NCBI GenBank assembly: GCA_018646105.1
Contig: JABGVJ010000037.1
Location: 1 to 32,135 of the forward strand
Source: a bacterium
Lineage (GTDB): Bacteria > Margulisbacteria > Marinamargulisbacteria > JABGVJ01
DNA: 32,135 nucleotides
Direction of reading: 5' to 3'
This document shows positions 1 to 7,962 of the stretch, in pieces. The notes under the pieces are model-generated. The model saw nothing but the letters and a program-made list of their open reading frames with translations, had not been told where the DNA came from and did no database searches. The first letter of the stretch is position 1, and each line of letters opens with the position of its first letter. The translations under genes and the position numbers were made by a program.

Positions 1-8
1 AAGGTTTT

Positions 9-1550
9 TTATTCCCATTCAATCGTGGATGGAGGCTTATTAGAAATATCATAAACCACCCGATTAATATCCGTAACTTCATTAATAATTCTAGAAGAAA
101 TACTTTCCAAAACTTCATATGGTAAATGAGCCCACTTCGCAGTCATCGCATCTTCAGAAGTCACTGCACGTACCGCAATTGTATATTTATAAGTTCGTTC
201 ATCGCCCTGTACACCTACTGTTTTAATCGGTAATAATACCGCAAACGCCTGCCACAACTCTCTATACAAACCAGCTTTTTTAATTTCTTCTTGTACAACC
301 ACATCCGCATCCTGCAATATTTTCACTCTGTCCGGCGTAGGTTCACCCAAAATCCTAATCGCTAATCCAGGACCAGGAAAAGGCTGACGATAAACTATTT
401 CATCCGGCACTCCCAATTCCACTCCTACTTTACGTACTTCATCTTTAAATAGTTTTTTTAAAGGCTCAATAATTTTAAAATCCATTTTCTCCGGCAACCC
501 ACCTACATTATGATGTGTTTTAATTTTCACCGCGGTTTTTGACACGCCTACAGTTGCAGACTCTATCACATCAGGATAAAGTGTTCCCTGAGCTAAGAAA
601 GGATATTCACTTTTCAATTCTTTAGCCTTTGCTTCAAAAACTCTAATAAATTCTTCACCAATTCTTTTTCTTTTAAGTTCAGGATCTACGACTCCTTTTA
701 ACTTCTTGAAAAATCTTTCCGCTGCATCCATATAAATAATATGTATTTTAAACTTTTTCTCAAAAAGATTTTTAATTCTTTCAGCCTCATTCTTACGCAT
801 AAATCCTTGATCAATAAATACACAAGTCAAGTTATCACCAATAGCGGCATTTAATAAAGCCGCAACCGTAGTTGAATCTACACCTCCAGATAAAGCACAT
901 AAAACCTTTTGATCCTTAACCGTAGCTTTAATCTCAGCAATTGCTTTAGTCACAAAAGATTTAGATGTCCAAACAGGAACACAGTTACAAATTTTATAAA
1001 CAAAATTCTTGATTATTTCCATCCCTCTAACCGTATGTACTACTTCAGGATGAAACTGTACTCCATAAAGCTTTTTTTTCGTCTGAGCAATCGCTGCTAT
1101 TTCGCAAGTATTAGTATGACCTATCTTATGAAAATGCTCAGGCATTTTTACTACCGTATCACCATGACTCATCCAAATAGTCGTTTCCAGCCATAATCCT
1201 TCGAACAAATCAAAATTATCATCAATTAAAATACTAGCTTTTCCATACTCTTTGGTAATTCCTTTTTTCACTTCACCACCAAGCGTAGACGCCATTAACT
1301 GCATACCATAACATATCCCTAAAACAGGTATCGTACCATTAAAAATCTCGGGATCACATTTAGGCGCATCCTCAGCTAAAACCGAAGCTGGTCCGCCTGA
1401 CAAAATAATCCCTTGAACCTTAGGATACTTTTCTTTAATAGTTTTTAAAGTCGTATCATGTGGGATAACTTCAGAATAAACTTTCGTTTCACGAATTCTT
1501 CTAGCAATTAATTCAACATATTGAGATCCAAAATCAAGTATTACTATCAT
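9..1550 (-). CDS. guaA: GMP synthase (glutamine-hydrolysing)
   Basis: Converts XMP to GMP using glutamine and ATP, the last step of guanine nucleotide synthesis in the cytoplasm. The 513 residues are normal full length. A class I glutamine amidotransferase domain comes first, with nucleophile Cys80 (GICYGMQ) and the His167/Glu169 pair (GVQFHPEV). The ATP-pyrophosphatase domain follows, with its P-loop SGGVDS at 221-226. The C-terminal dimerisation domain ends in the family-typical KPPSTIEWE. The start ATG shares one base with the stop of the upstream IMP dehydrogenase (TAATG) and has no clear Shine-Dalgarno, so translation is probably coupled. The two genes give IMP to XMP to GMP in one transcript. 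The gene ends 8 bases from the window edge, so no terminator can be judged. Confidence 0.97.
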   Translation of the reverse strand: MIVILDFGSQYVELIARRIRETKVYSEVIPHDTTLKTIKEKYPKVQGIILSGGPASVLAEDAPKCDPEIFNGTIPVLGICYGMQLMASTLGGEVKKGITKEYGKASILIDDNFDLFEGLWLETTIWMSHGDTVVKMPEHFHKIGHTNTCEIAAIAQTKKKLYGVQFHPEVVHTVRGMEIIKNFVYKICNCVPVWTSKSFVTKAIAEIKATVKDQKVLCALSGGVDSTTVAALLNAAIGDNLTCVFIDQGFMRKNEAERIKNLFEKKFKIHIIYMDAAERFFKKLKGVVDPELKRKRIGEEFIRVFEAKAKELKSEYPFLAQGTLYPDVIESATVGVSKTAVKIKTHHNVGGLPEKMDFKIIEPLKKLFKDEVRKVGVELGVPDEIVYRQPFPGPGLAIRILGEPTPDRVKILQDADVVVQEEIKKAGLYRELWQAFAVLLPIKTVGVQGDERTYKYTIAVRAVTSEDAMTAKWAHLPYEVLESISSRIINEVTDINRVVYDISNKPPSTIEWE

Positions 1551-2716
1551 TATTTATACATCCCCAAATTCTGGGCTTTTTGGTATACTTTTCCTTCAGT
1601 CATCAAAGACGGTGCTTTTAACACTTCTATCTGATGCATCTCTCTAATATTCTGAGCCCCCAAAGTAGCCATAGCCGTCTTAATTGCGCCTGCTAAATTT
1701 TGAGATCCATCATCTGTATTAGATGGTCCTAAAAGAATTTCTTCCAATGTCCCGATTGTTCCTACTCTAATTCTCGCGCCTCTTGGTAAAAGAGCATTTG
1801 GCGTAGCCATTCCCCAATGATATCCATTACCAGGAGCTTCTTTAGCTCTTGCAAAAGGAGACCCAATCATTACCGCATCCGCTCCACAAGCCAATGCTTT
1901 ACATATATCCCCGGAAACCACAAAACCACCATCACCAATAATGGGTACATACTTACCAGTTTTACGATAATAATCATCTCTAGCCGCAGCACAATCGGTA
2001 ATAGATGTCGCCATCGGTATCCCAATACCTAAAACTCCTCGTGTCGTACAAGCAGCGCCGGGACCAATACCTACAAAAATACCTTGTACACCAGTCTCTA
2101 ATAAACTCAAAGTTACCGGATATGTAGCTGTATTACCTACCATTACAGGAATCGGCATTTCCTGACAAAACTTCTTTAAATCCAAAATACTAGCCAAATT
2201 TTTACTTTTATAATTTGCAGACACTACCGTTGACTGAATCAACAACGCCTCCGCTCCAGCCTTAACCGCTAATTCTCCTAATCTTACCGCTCTTTGCGGC
2301 GTAACAGAAACAACCGCTGGCACACCCTGATCTTTAATTTCTTTAATTCTCGCAATCACTAATTCATCTTTAACTTCATTTTCTTGATAAATTTTTTGCA
2401 TTAAAGGAACATATTTATCTTTAGAGATATTCGCTATTTTAGCTAAAATCTCCTCCGCATTTTCATACCTTGTCTGTACACCTTCCAAATTCAAAATTCC
2501 TAAAGCTCCTAATTTACCCATCTTTACCGCACTTTTAGGACTCACAACCGAATCCATGGCCGAACCAAAAATAGGAATTTTCAATTTTATATTCGCAATA
2601 GTCGTGGAAATATCAACTAATTCAGGGTCAAGGGTCACAAGAGAAGGGGATAAAGCAATTTCATTAAAACCATAAGCAGGTCGAAAAGACTGAGAACTTT
2701 GCAAATCTTTTTCCAT
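1550..2716 (-). CDS. guaB3: GuaB3-type IMP dehydrogenase (no CBS domains)
   Basis: A TIM-barrel enzyme of the IMP dehydrogenase/GMP reductase family. At 388 residues it is about 100 shorter than classical GuaB, and the usual CBS-domain insertion is absent. The catalytic flap is [11 protein letters not shown] at 216-226, with Cys223 in the nucleophile position. The motifs [11 protein letters not shown] near the N-terminus and [11 protein letters not shown]-type C-terminus resemble GuaB3 proteins of Cyanobacteria and Actinobacteria from memory. It is the only IMPDH candidate here and is coupled directly to guaA, which argues that it makes XMP for GuaA. A Shine-Dalgarno AAAGGAG lies at 2728-2734 and a -10-like TATAAT (minus strand) at 2765-2770. 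GMP reductase is the main alternative, but the context disfavours it. Confidence 0.88.
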   Translation of the reverse strand: MEKDLQSSQSFRPAYGFNEIALSPSLVTLDPELVDISTTIANIKLKIPIFGSAMDSVVSPKSAVKMGKLGALGILNLEGVQTRYENAEEILAKIANISKDKYVPLMQKIYQENEVKDELVIARIKEIKDQGVPAVVSVTPQRAVRLGELAVKAGAEALLIQSTVVSANYKSKNLASILDLKKFCQEMPIPVMVGNTATYPVTLSLLETGVQGIFVGIGPGAACTTRGVLGIGIPMATSITDCAAARDDYYRKTGKYVPIIGDGGFVVSGDICKALACGADAVMIGSPFARAKEAPGNGYHWGMATPNALLPRGARIRVGTIGTLEEILLGPSNTDDGSQNLAGAIKTAMATLGAQNIREMHQIEVLKAPSLMTEGKVYQKAQNLGMYK

Positions 2717-2860
2717 TTATTTTTTTACTCCTTTATTAACTTCAACAATATTGAATTTTATCTATTATAATACAAAATCTCTTTGGAAAAAAAGATATTT
2801 TGACAATCCTAACAAATACTACCTATTTATGTCAACAAATTTGGCTTTAGACACACCGAA

Positions 2861-2883
2861 GGACGGGAGCGTTAAGCTCGTCC
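2861..2883. repeat. GC-rich hairpin between coaX and guaB3
   Basis: An inverted repeat: GGACG-g-GAGC pairs with GCTCGTCC across a GTTAA loop, with one bulged base. It lies just past the coaX stop and before the guaB3 promoter region. It has no T-run in the minus direction, so it is a weak terminator candidate. It may instead be a degenerate member of the small palindromic repeats found elsewhere in the window. Confidence 0.4.
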
Positions 2884-2895
2884 CTCTAAAAAGGA

Positions 2896-3672
2896 TTATA
2901 GGACCGCCTTTTGATTCAAATCCCAAATTATTTTAAGCCCTTCCAAAGTCAAATTATCTTCCAACACCACATCTAAATTTTTTAATTCCTTCATTAAGCT
3001 ACCTGCTAAACCACCAGTCAAAATAATTTTCCATTCTCCTTTAAGTTCCTGTTTAAACCTAAATATTAATTCTTTAATCAAACCTATATAACCAAACATC
3101 AGTCCAGACTGAAGATTTGCCACCGTATCTTTACCAATAGCCTTAACTGGAAATTTCAAGGCTATTTGCGGTAATTGCGCTGTCTTGAGATGTAAACTTT
3201 CCGCTGCTATTTTTACTCCCGGAGCAATAGCTCCGCCTAAAAATTCACCTTTATTACTCACCACATCAAAAGTCGTAGCTGTCCCAAAATCAATGACACA
3301 TAAATTAACACCACCATACTTTTTATAAGCCGCCACTGAATTCACAATTCTATCTGCCCCAACTCCTTTTGGATTATCTACCAAAAGCTTAATACCCGTT
3401 TTAGTACCCGGAGCAACCAACAATACTTTTTGTTGAAAATAATATAAAGCTACTTCTTGAAAAACTTTCGTCAGTTTAGGCACCACACAAGCCAACACCA
3501 CACCTTTAACTTTTAAAACACCTTTATCTAACAAATTTCTCAAAAGCAAACCATACTCGTCAAAAGTAGCTTCTGGCCTAGTGGCAATTCGCCAATACGC
3601 CTTCAAGTCTCCCTGTTCCGTAATCAAACCCATCACAATATTTGTATTCCCAATATCAATAGCTAAAAGCAT
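2896..3672 (-). CDS. coaX: Type III pantothenate kinase
   Basis: Phosphorylates pantothenate, the first step of CoA synthesis from it. The 258 residues match the family length. It has the ASKHA fold signature: DIGNTN at 6-11 (phosphate 1 loop), GADR at 105-108 with the conserved Asp107, DFGTATT at 128-134 (phosphate 2) and GGAIAPG at 146-152. Type III kinases need a monovalent cation and resist CoA feedback (family knowledge). A good Shine-Dalgarno AAAGGAG precedes the ATG. It is third in a panB-panC-coaX series on the minus strand, so one transcript would make pantothenate and then commit it to CoA. A repeat remnant lies between panC and coaX. Confidence 0.95.
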   Translation of the reverse strand: MLLAIDIGNTNIVMGLITEQGDLKAYWRIATRPEATFDEYGLLLRNLLDKGVLKVKGVVLACVVPKLTKVFQEVALYYFQQKVLLVAPGTKTGIKLLVDNPKGVGADRIVNSVAAYKKYGGVNLCVIDFGTATTFDVVSNKGEFLGGAIAPGVKIAAESLHLKTAQLPQIALKFPVKAIGKDTVANLQSGLMFGYIGLIKELIFRFKQELKGEWKIILTGGLAGSLMKELKNLDVVLEDNLTLEGLKIIWDLNQKAVL

Positions 3673-3695
3673 ATTAACTCCTTTATATTTTTTTT

Positions 3696-3725
3696 AGGCC
3701 TCACTCACTCCATAAATGTAGAAGG
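3696..3725. repeat. Remnant of the palindromic repeat, overlapping the panC 3' end
   Basis: The + strand reads GGCCTCAC, then TCACTCCATAAATGTAGAAGG. The two halves match the two ends of the reverse complement of the repeat at 24702-24753, with the central hairpin (about 24 bases) missing. The copy therefore looks like an internal-deletion derivative. It spans the last six codons and the stop of panC. Confidence 0.65.
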
Positions 3726-4556
3726 ATTCAGTAAAAAATTATCAATTAATCTTACTGACCCCAAATATACCGCTAATACTATATAAGCCTTTTTCTTGAT
3801 AATTTCTATTTCTTCAAAAGTCTCACTATCTACTATTTTAATATAATCTATTTTAAAATAATCCTTATCCAAATGCGCTACTATCAAAGCGTGTAAAATC
3901 TCAACGCTTCTTTCACCCTCTAAAAATCTTTGTTCTGCTATTTTTAAACCAGCATATAAAGCTGAAGCTTGTTCTTTTTGTTCTCTAGTTAAATATTTAT
4001 TTCGTGAACTCAGCGCCAATCCATTTTCCTCACGCACAATCGGCATAATCTGAATCTCCAGATCAAAATTCAAATCACACACCATTTTTTCTATCAAACG
4101 CGCTTGTTGCGCATCTTTTTGCCCAAAATAAGCTCGCGTTGGTTCTATCACATTAAAAAGTTTCGTAACTACTGTCGCTACCCCCTTAAAAAAACCAGGT
4201 CTTGAAGCTCCTTCCAATGTAGAGCCCAACTCTTCTACCTGCACATAAGTTTCATAACCTGTAGGATATATAGTCTCTTTAGTCGGCATCCATACTAAAT
4301 CCACTTCTAATTCTTTTAATAATGCTATATCAGCTTCCAAAGTACGTGGATATTTAGCAAAATCCTCATTAGGGCCAAATTGTGTAGGATTCACAAAAAT
4401 ACTTACCGCTACTTTATCGTTTTCCTTTTTAGCGGCTTTCACCAAAGATAAATGTCCTGCATGTAAAGCACCCATAGTAGGCACAAATCCCCAAGTCAAT
4501 TTACTAGATCTATTTCTAATTTTGCGTACTTTAGCTATATCATCTGTAACTTGCAT
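3705..4556 (-). CDS. panC: Pantothenate synthetase (pantoate-beta-alanine ligase)
   Basis: Condenses pantoate with beta-alanine using ATP, through a pantoyl-adenylate. The 283 residues include the nucleotidyltransferase HIGH-like motif MGALHAGH at 28-35, FVNPTQF at 54-60, FGQKDAQQ at 144-151 and the KMSKS-equivalent ALSSRN at 181-186. It begins 2 bases after panB ends, so the pair is co-translated. The usual family C-terminus ends near VRLIDNFLL. Here six further residues (PSTFME) and the TGA stop are encoded by a repeat remnant, so the original stop seems to have been replaced. This should not affect activity, since the catalytic core is complete. Confidence 0.96.
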   Translation of the reverse strand: MQVTDDIAKVRKIRNRSSKLTWGFVPTMGALHAGHLSLVKAAKKENDKVAVSIFVNPTQFGPNEDFAKYPRTLEADIALLKELEVDLVWMPTKETIYPTGYETYVQVEELGSTLEGASRPGFFKGVATVVTKLFNVIEPTRAYFGQKDAQQARLIEKMVCDLNFDLEIQIMPIVREENGLALSSRNKYLTREQKEQASALYAGLKIAEQRFLEGERSVEILHALIVAHLDKDYFKIDYIKIVDSETFEEIEIIKKKAYIVLAVYLGSVRLIDNFLLNPSTFME

Positions 4557-4558
4557 CT

Positions 4559-5380
4559 TTAATCCTCCCTCTCTTTCACCGTATAAGTATAATCGGCACT
4601 AGGATATTGGCGTGCACGTACTTCCTCGCAATAGTTTTGTACCGCTTCCACAACTTGATTCCCTATATCTGCATATCTCTTCACAAATTTAGGCACACAC
4701 TTACCATCACCAAACCCCACTAAATCATGAAAAACCAAAACCTGACCGTCACACCCAACTCCCGCACCAATCCCAATCGTCGGTATCTGAAGCTGTGTTG
4801 TGATCATTTCACTAACCTTATCCGGCATTCCTTCCAATACCAAAGCACAACAACCCGCTTTTTCCAAAGCTAAAGCATCCTCTAATAATTTCTGAGCCGC
4901 TTCTCGTGTTTTACCTTGTACTTTATATCCACCCATTTGATTTATAGCTTGCGGCCTTAATCCTATATGTCCCATAACCGGAATTCCAGCCTGCACTATC
5001 GCTTGTACCGTCTCAACTATTTCCTGACCACCTTCCAATTTCACAACTTCCGCGCCACTTTCTTTAACTACACGATGTGCATTACGCACAGCTTCCGTCA
5101 CACTGATTTTATATGATCCAAAAGGCATATCAACAATCAATAAAGCACGTCTCAAACCTTTTTTCACGGCTTTAGTATGATAAATCATCTCCTCCACCGT
5201 CACCGCAAGCGTATTTTCTTCACCTTGTACGACCATTCCCAAAGAATCTCCCACTAAAACCATATCAACACCAGCTTTTTCTACTAGAAAAGCAGTTGGA
5301 TAATCATATGCAGTAACCATAGTTAAAGGAATTTTATTTTGTTTTTGCAGAGCAAGCGTCAATATTGTAACTTTTTTCAT
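4559..5380 (-). CDS. panB: 3-methyl-2-oxobutanoate hydroxymethyltransferase
   Basis: Transfers a hydroxymethyl group from methylene-tetrahydrofolate to 2-oxoisovalerate to give ketopantoate, the first committed step of pantothenate synthesis. The 273 residues are full length for this TIM-barrel family. Visible signatures are MVTAYDYPTA (residues 21-30), GDSLGMVVQG (44-53), DMPFGSY (84-90), a GHIGLRPQ segment and an IGIGAG phosphate loop. A GGAGAT ribosome site lies at 5385-5390. It is the first gene of panB-panC-coaX. No ketopantoate reductase (panE) is seen in the window, so that step must be encoded elsewhere or done by another enzyme. Confidence 0.97.
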   Translation of the reverse strand: MKKVTILTLALQKQNKIPLTMVTAYDYPTAFLVEKAGVDMVLVGDSLGMVVQGEENTLAVTVEEMIYHTKAVKKGLRRALLIVDMPFGSYKISVTEAVRNAHRVVKESGAEVVKLEGGQEIVETVQAIVQAGIPVMGHIGLRPQAINQMGGYKVQGKTREAAQKLLEDALALEKAGCCALVLEGMPDKVSEMITTQLQIPTIGIGAGVGCDGQVLVFHDLVGFGDGKCVPKFVKRYADIGNQVVEAVQNYCEEVRARQYPSADYTYTVKERED

Positions 5381-5555
5381 CTTTATCTCCGTCCCAGTTC
5401 AGTTTTTAAATCCAGGCGGTAATCATAACTTCTATATTTACATCTTAATCCTCTTGGTTTACTGCTTTTATAAAGTCAATAACCAACTCATCTAAATATA
5501 CCAAATAACCTATTATTAGCAAAGTCCCCTTTTACAAAAAAATATATTTTGCTAG

Positions 5556-5561
5556 CATAAT
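5556..5561 (+). promoter_or_regulatory. -10-like CATAAT, 6 nt before the 5568 ATG
   Basis: CATAAT is followed by only six bases before the ATG, with no Shine-Dalgarno in between. A weak TTTACA lies at 5531-5536, 19 bases upstream. Transcription would start at or next to the ATG, giving a leaderless mRNA. Confidence 0.4.
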
Positions 5562-5567
5562 CATATA

Positions 5568-7064
5568 ATGCCAAATCAATACAAACTAATTATCACTAGC
5601 GCTACAAAACAAGAATTACCACTTACTTGGTTAAACAAACTTAATTACCCTGTTTTTACCATCAAAGCCTTACAAGCCGGTATTCTCAACTCTTCAAAAC
5701 ATCACACATCTTTAGATAAAGGTATTCTTTTTATCATCACCGGAGTAGGGGAACAAGCTTCCTCTAATACTGCTCAATGGATCAAACAGCACCTCAACCC
5801 TTTATTTGTGGTAAATATTGGGACTACTGGTACGCTTCATAAAAAATTATCACTCGGACAATGGTTAATCCCCACTTATGTAGCCAATGAAAAAAACGAG
5901 ACTATAAAACTAAATACCCAGCTCCCTTTTTCCTTAACTAATCTATCTCAAAAATCAGCACCTATCTACAATAAATCCTTACTTTCCATATCTCAACCTT
6001 TATTTCAAAATCATCCCCAAGCCTGGTTTAACTACGATAGTCTGGATATGGAAGCTTTTGCTCAAGCTCAAATTTTTCATAATACAGACATTTCTTTTTC
6101 CGTCTTAAAACAAATTAGTGATTATTCAGACGCTCAAACATCACCATCTCACCAAATCGCGCTCACAAAAATTCAAACTGACCTCCAAAACATTTTTGCT
6201 TTTCTTCAAAATAATCAGCAACCACCTCATTTTTCCGTAATTATTCCGGTTTATAATCGTGCTCAACAAATCATAACCTGCCTTAATTCTATTCTAGACC
6301 AAACTTTTCCAGCTCAAGAAATCATTATTGTAAATGATGGCTCCACAGACAATACATTACAAATACTTCAAAACCTGAAACACCCCCAACTAAAAATCAT
6401 CACCTTAAACCAAAATCAAGGTGTATCTAGTGCTCGTAATCATGGCATTGCTGCTGCCCACAATAACTGGCTCTGCTTTTTGGATTCTGACGATTTATGG
6501 CAAAAAAACAAACTAGAAAAACAAGCTGCCTACATTCAGAAATATCCTTTTTACCAAATTCTACAAAGTAAAGAAGTTTGGTTTAGAAATCAGCAACGCA
6601 TAAATTCTTGCAAACATCACACGCAACCAGAAGGATGGATTTTCGAACCCTGTTTAAAACTTTGTCTTATTTCTCCTAGTGGGGTAGTCATTCATAAAAA
6701 TATCTTCCAAAACATCGGCCTTTTTGATGAATCTTTACCTGTATGCGAAGATTATGATTTATGGTTACGTATCTCCAGACATTATCCTGTGGGACTAGAA
6801 GCTAGCAACAGTATTATTAAACATGGAGGACATCCTGATCAGCTCTCACACAAATATCAAGCTATGGATAGATTCAGAGTACAATCCTTGCTCAAACTCT
6901 ATCACCAAGAACCTGATCAAGCTTACCAAAAAATCATCCTCCCCATACTTAACAAAAAACTACATATTCTTTTACAAGGAGCTCAAAAAAGAAATCTAAA
7001 AACGCAAGTCCAGGAATATCAAGCACAGCTCAAAAGCTTAGGATTAGCCTTTAATTATAATTAA
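5568..7064 (+). CDS. Nucleosidase-like domain fused to GT2 glycosyltransferase
   Basis: A two-domain protein of 498 residues. Residues 1-215 resemble the nucleoside phosphorylase/MTA-SAH nucleosidase fold: an early Glu (ATKQEL, Glu16), TGVGEQASSNTA, NIGTTGTL at 83-90, DMEAF at 160-164 and ISD at 183-185. These match the Glu, DMEgaA and SD catalytic positions of MTA/SAH nucleosidases. Residues 222-498 are a family 2 glycosyltransferase: IIPVYNRA 225-232, NDGSTD 256-261, the metal-binding DSDD 306-309 and CEDYDLWLR 393-401. No membrane segment is obvious, so it probably acts in the cytoplasm or at the inner membrane face. The substrate is unknown. No Shine-Dalgarno is present, and a -10-like hexamer sits 6 nt upstream. 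Its 3' end overlaps the opposing gene by 14 bases. Confidence 0.85.
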   Translation: MPNQYKLIITSATKQELPLTWLNKLNYPVFTIKALQAGILNSSKHHTSLDKGILFIITGVGEQASSNTAQWIKQHLNPLFVVNIGTTGTLHKKLSLGQWLIPTYVANEKNETIKLNTQLPFSLTNLSQKSAPIYNKSLLSISQPLFQNHPQAWFNYDSLDMEAFAQAQIFHNTDISFSVLKQISDYSDAQTSPSHQIALTKIQTDLQNIFAFLQNNQQPPHFSVIIPVYNRAQQIITCLNSILDQTFPAQEIIIVNDGSTDNTLQILQNLKHPQLKIITLNQNQGVSSARNHGIAAAHNNWLCFLDSDDLWQKNKLEKQAAYIQKYPFYQILQSKEVWFRNQQRINSCKHHTQPEGWIFEPCLKLCLISPSGVVIHKNIFQNIGLFDESLPVCEDYDLWLRISRHYPVGLEASNSIIKHGGHPDQLSHKYQAMDRFRVQSLLKLYHQEPDQAYQKIILPILNKKLHILLQGAQKRNLKTQVQEYQAQLKSLGLAFNYN

Positions 7065-7683
7065 TAAAATTAGTTGGGAAATTAAACTTTTTATCTAAAG
7101 TATTTTGCCGTTGACTATCAAAAAAACCAGGATAAAAATTATTATTAGCCGGATATTTTAAATACTTAAACTTCAATTCTTTATCTTTGGGTAACATATT
7201 TTTACGCACTAATTCTTGCTCTAAAAATTGTAAAGGAATTCGGGCACTAGATTTTAGTTCATCTTCCTGGTTATTAGGCACTAAATAATTTTCACCCTCA
7301 CAAAACTTTTTACCCATCACAACAGCATAATTACCAAACATAGCCACATTAGTTTTTTTAAAAATATCTTTTACATTATGCTTCATTTGCTCTTTTCGCT
7401 TACGTTCTTCCTCTAAAAGTAGCCTTTTTCTATGTTCTTGTTCACGCCTAATCTGATGTTGTTTTTGTATGACTTCTTCTTTTTTTCCTAAATCACTTTT
7501 CAATTTCAAATATTGAAAATATATAAATACGGTACTTGTTCCTAGTAATAAAAATAACCAATCAAGACTTTTTTTTGACACATCATTCAGCAACACAAAA
7601 CCAGCTGCTAAAAAAAGCATACTTCCCAAAATCTTCAATTGATTATCTTGCCACCACAAAAAATATTTTTTCTGTCTTTCCAT
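7051..7683 (-). CDS. Hypothetical membrane protein with coiled coil
   Basis: I do not recognise this 210-residue protein. Two hydrophobic segments near the N-terminus (about residues 15-33 and 40-57) form a likely hairpin anchor. A strongly charged heptad-like stretch of Lys, Glu, Arg and Gln follows (about 62-105), probably a coiled coil in the cytoplasm. The C-terminal half is soluble and contains NYAVVMGKKFCEG and several Phe/Tyr/Asn-rich patches. The start ATG has AAGG only 1-2 bases before it, too close for a normal Shine-Dalgarno. A TAGAAT hexamer sits 7 nt upstream, so it may be leaderless. It converges with the glycosyltransferase fusion, overlapping by 14 bases. Confidence 0.75.
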   Translation of the reverse strand: MERQKKYFLWWQDNQLKILGSMLFLAAGFVLLNDVSKKSLDWLFLLLGTSTVFIYFQYLKLKSDLGKKEEVIQKQHQIRREQEHRKRLLLEEERKRKEQMKHNVKDIFKKTNVAMFGNYAVVMGKKFCEGENYLVPNNQEDELKSSARIPLQFLEQELVRKNMLPKDKELKFKYLKYPANNNFYPGFFDSQRQNTLDKKFNFPTNFINYN

Positions 7684-7690
7684 ACCTTAT

Positions 7691-7696
7691 ATTCTA
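7691..7696 (-). promoter_or_regulatory. -10-like TAGAAT, 7 nt before the 7683 ATG
   Basis: On the minus strand TAGAAT is followed by ATAAGGT and then ATG. The spacing places a transcription start at the start codon. The AAGG in this gap is too near the ATG to act as a standard ribosome site. Confidence 0.35.
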
Positions 7697-7840
7697 ATTT
7701 CTTTTCCAAAAACTTTCAAATTATTAAAAATATCTTGGGTAAAAAAGGGTGAATAACATATACCCTTTAATGATATTTAGTCTTCTATATTTATAATTCT
7801 GATATTTTCTGGCGCATAATTTTTTCTAGACAAAATTTGT

Positions 7841-7917
7841 TCCCCCTCTCCCGTGGAGAAGTTATCGTGTTTTTTAGTAAGGCTATAGTCGGGAGAGGGG
7901 GCTAGGGGGTGAGGGCA
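7841..7917. repeat. Palindromic intergenic repeat, copy with 12-bp arms
   Basis: A perfect inverted repeat pairs CCCCCTCTCCCG at 7842-7853 with CGGGAGAGGGGG at 7890-7901, across a 36-base loop. The right end continues GCTAGGGGGTGAGG. This right end is identical over 22 bases (7893-7914) to the copy ending at 15722. The element is far more GC-rich than its surroundings and lies in the 279-base gap between two minus-strand genes. No other gene is seen in that gap. Confidence 0.8.
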
Positions 7918-7924
7918 CTATGTA

Positions 7925-7952
7925 TTTCCCCGACGGCACGCCGCCAGGGAAA
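7925..7952 (-). terminator. Strong hairpin after the symporter gene
   Basis: TTTCCC pairs with GGGAAA, enclosing a perfect CGGC-AC-GCCG inner stem. It starts about 10 bases past the symporter stop codon, where a terminator would be expected. There is no T-run on the minus strand, so it may be an mRNA-stabilising hairpin or a second palindromic repeat rather than a true intrinsic terminator. Confidence 0.4.
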
Positions 7953-7962
7953 CACTTCAAGG

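Noticed and set aside
2751-2936. Short open frame on the plus strand after guaB3
   Set aside because: It overlaps the coaX end and the hairpin region, has no ribosome site, and its composition is non-coding.
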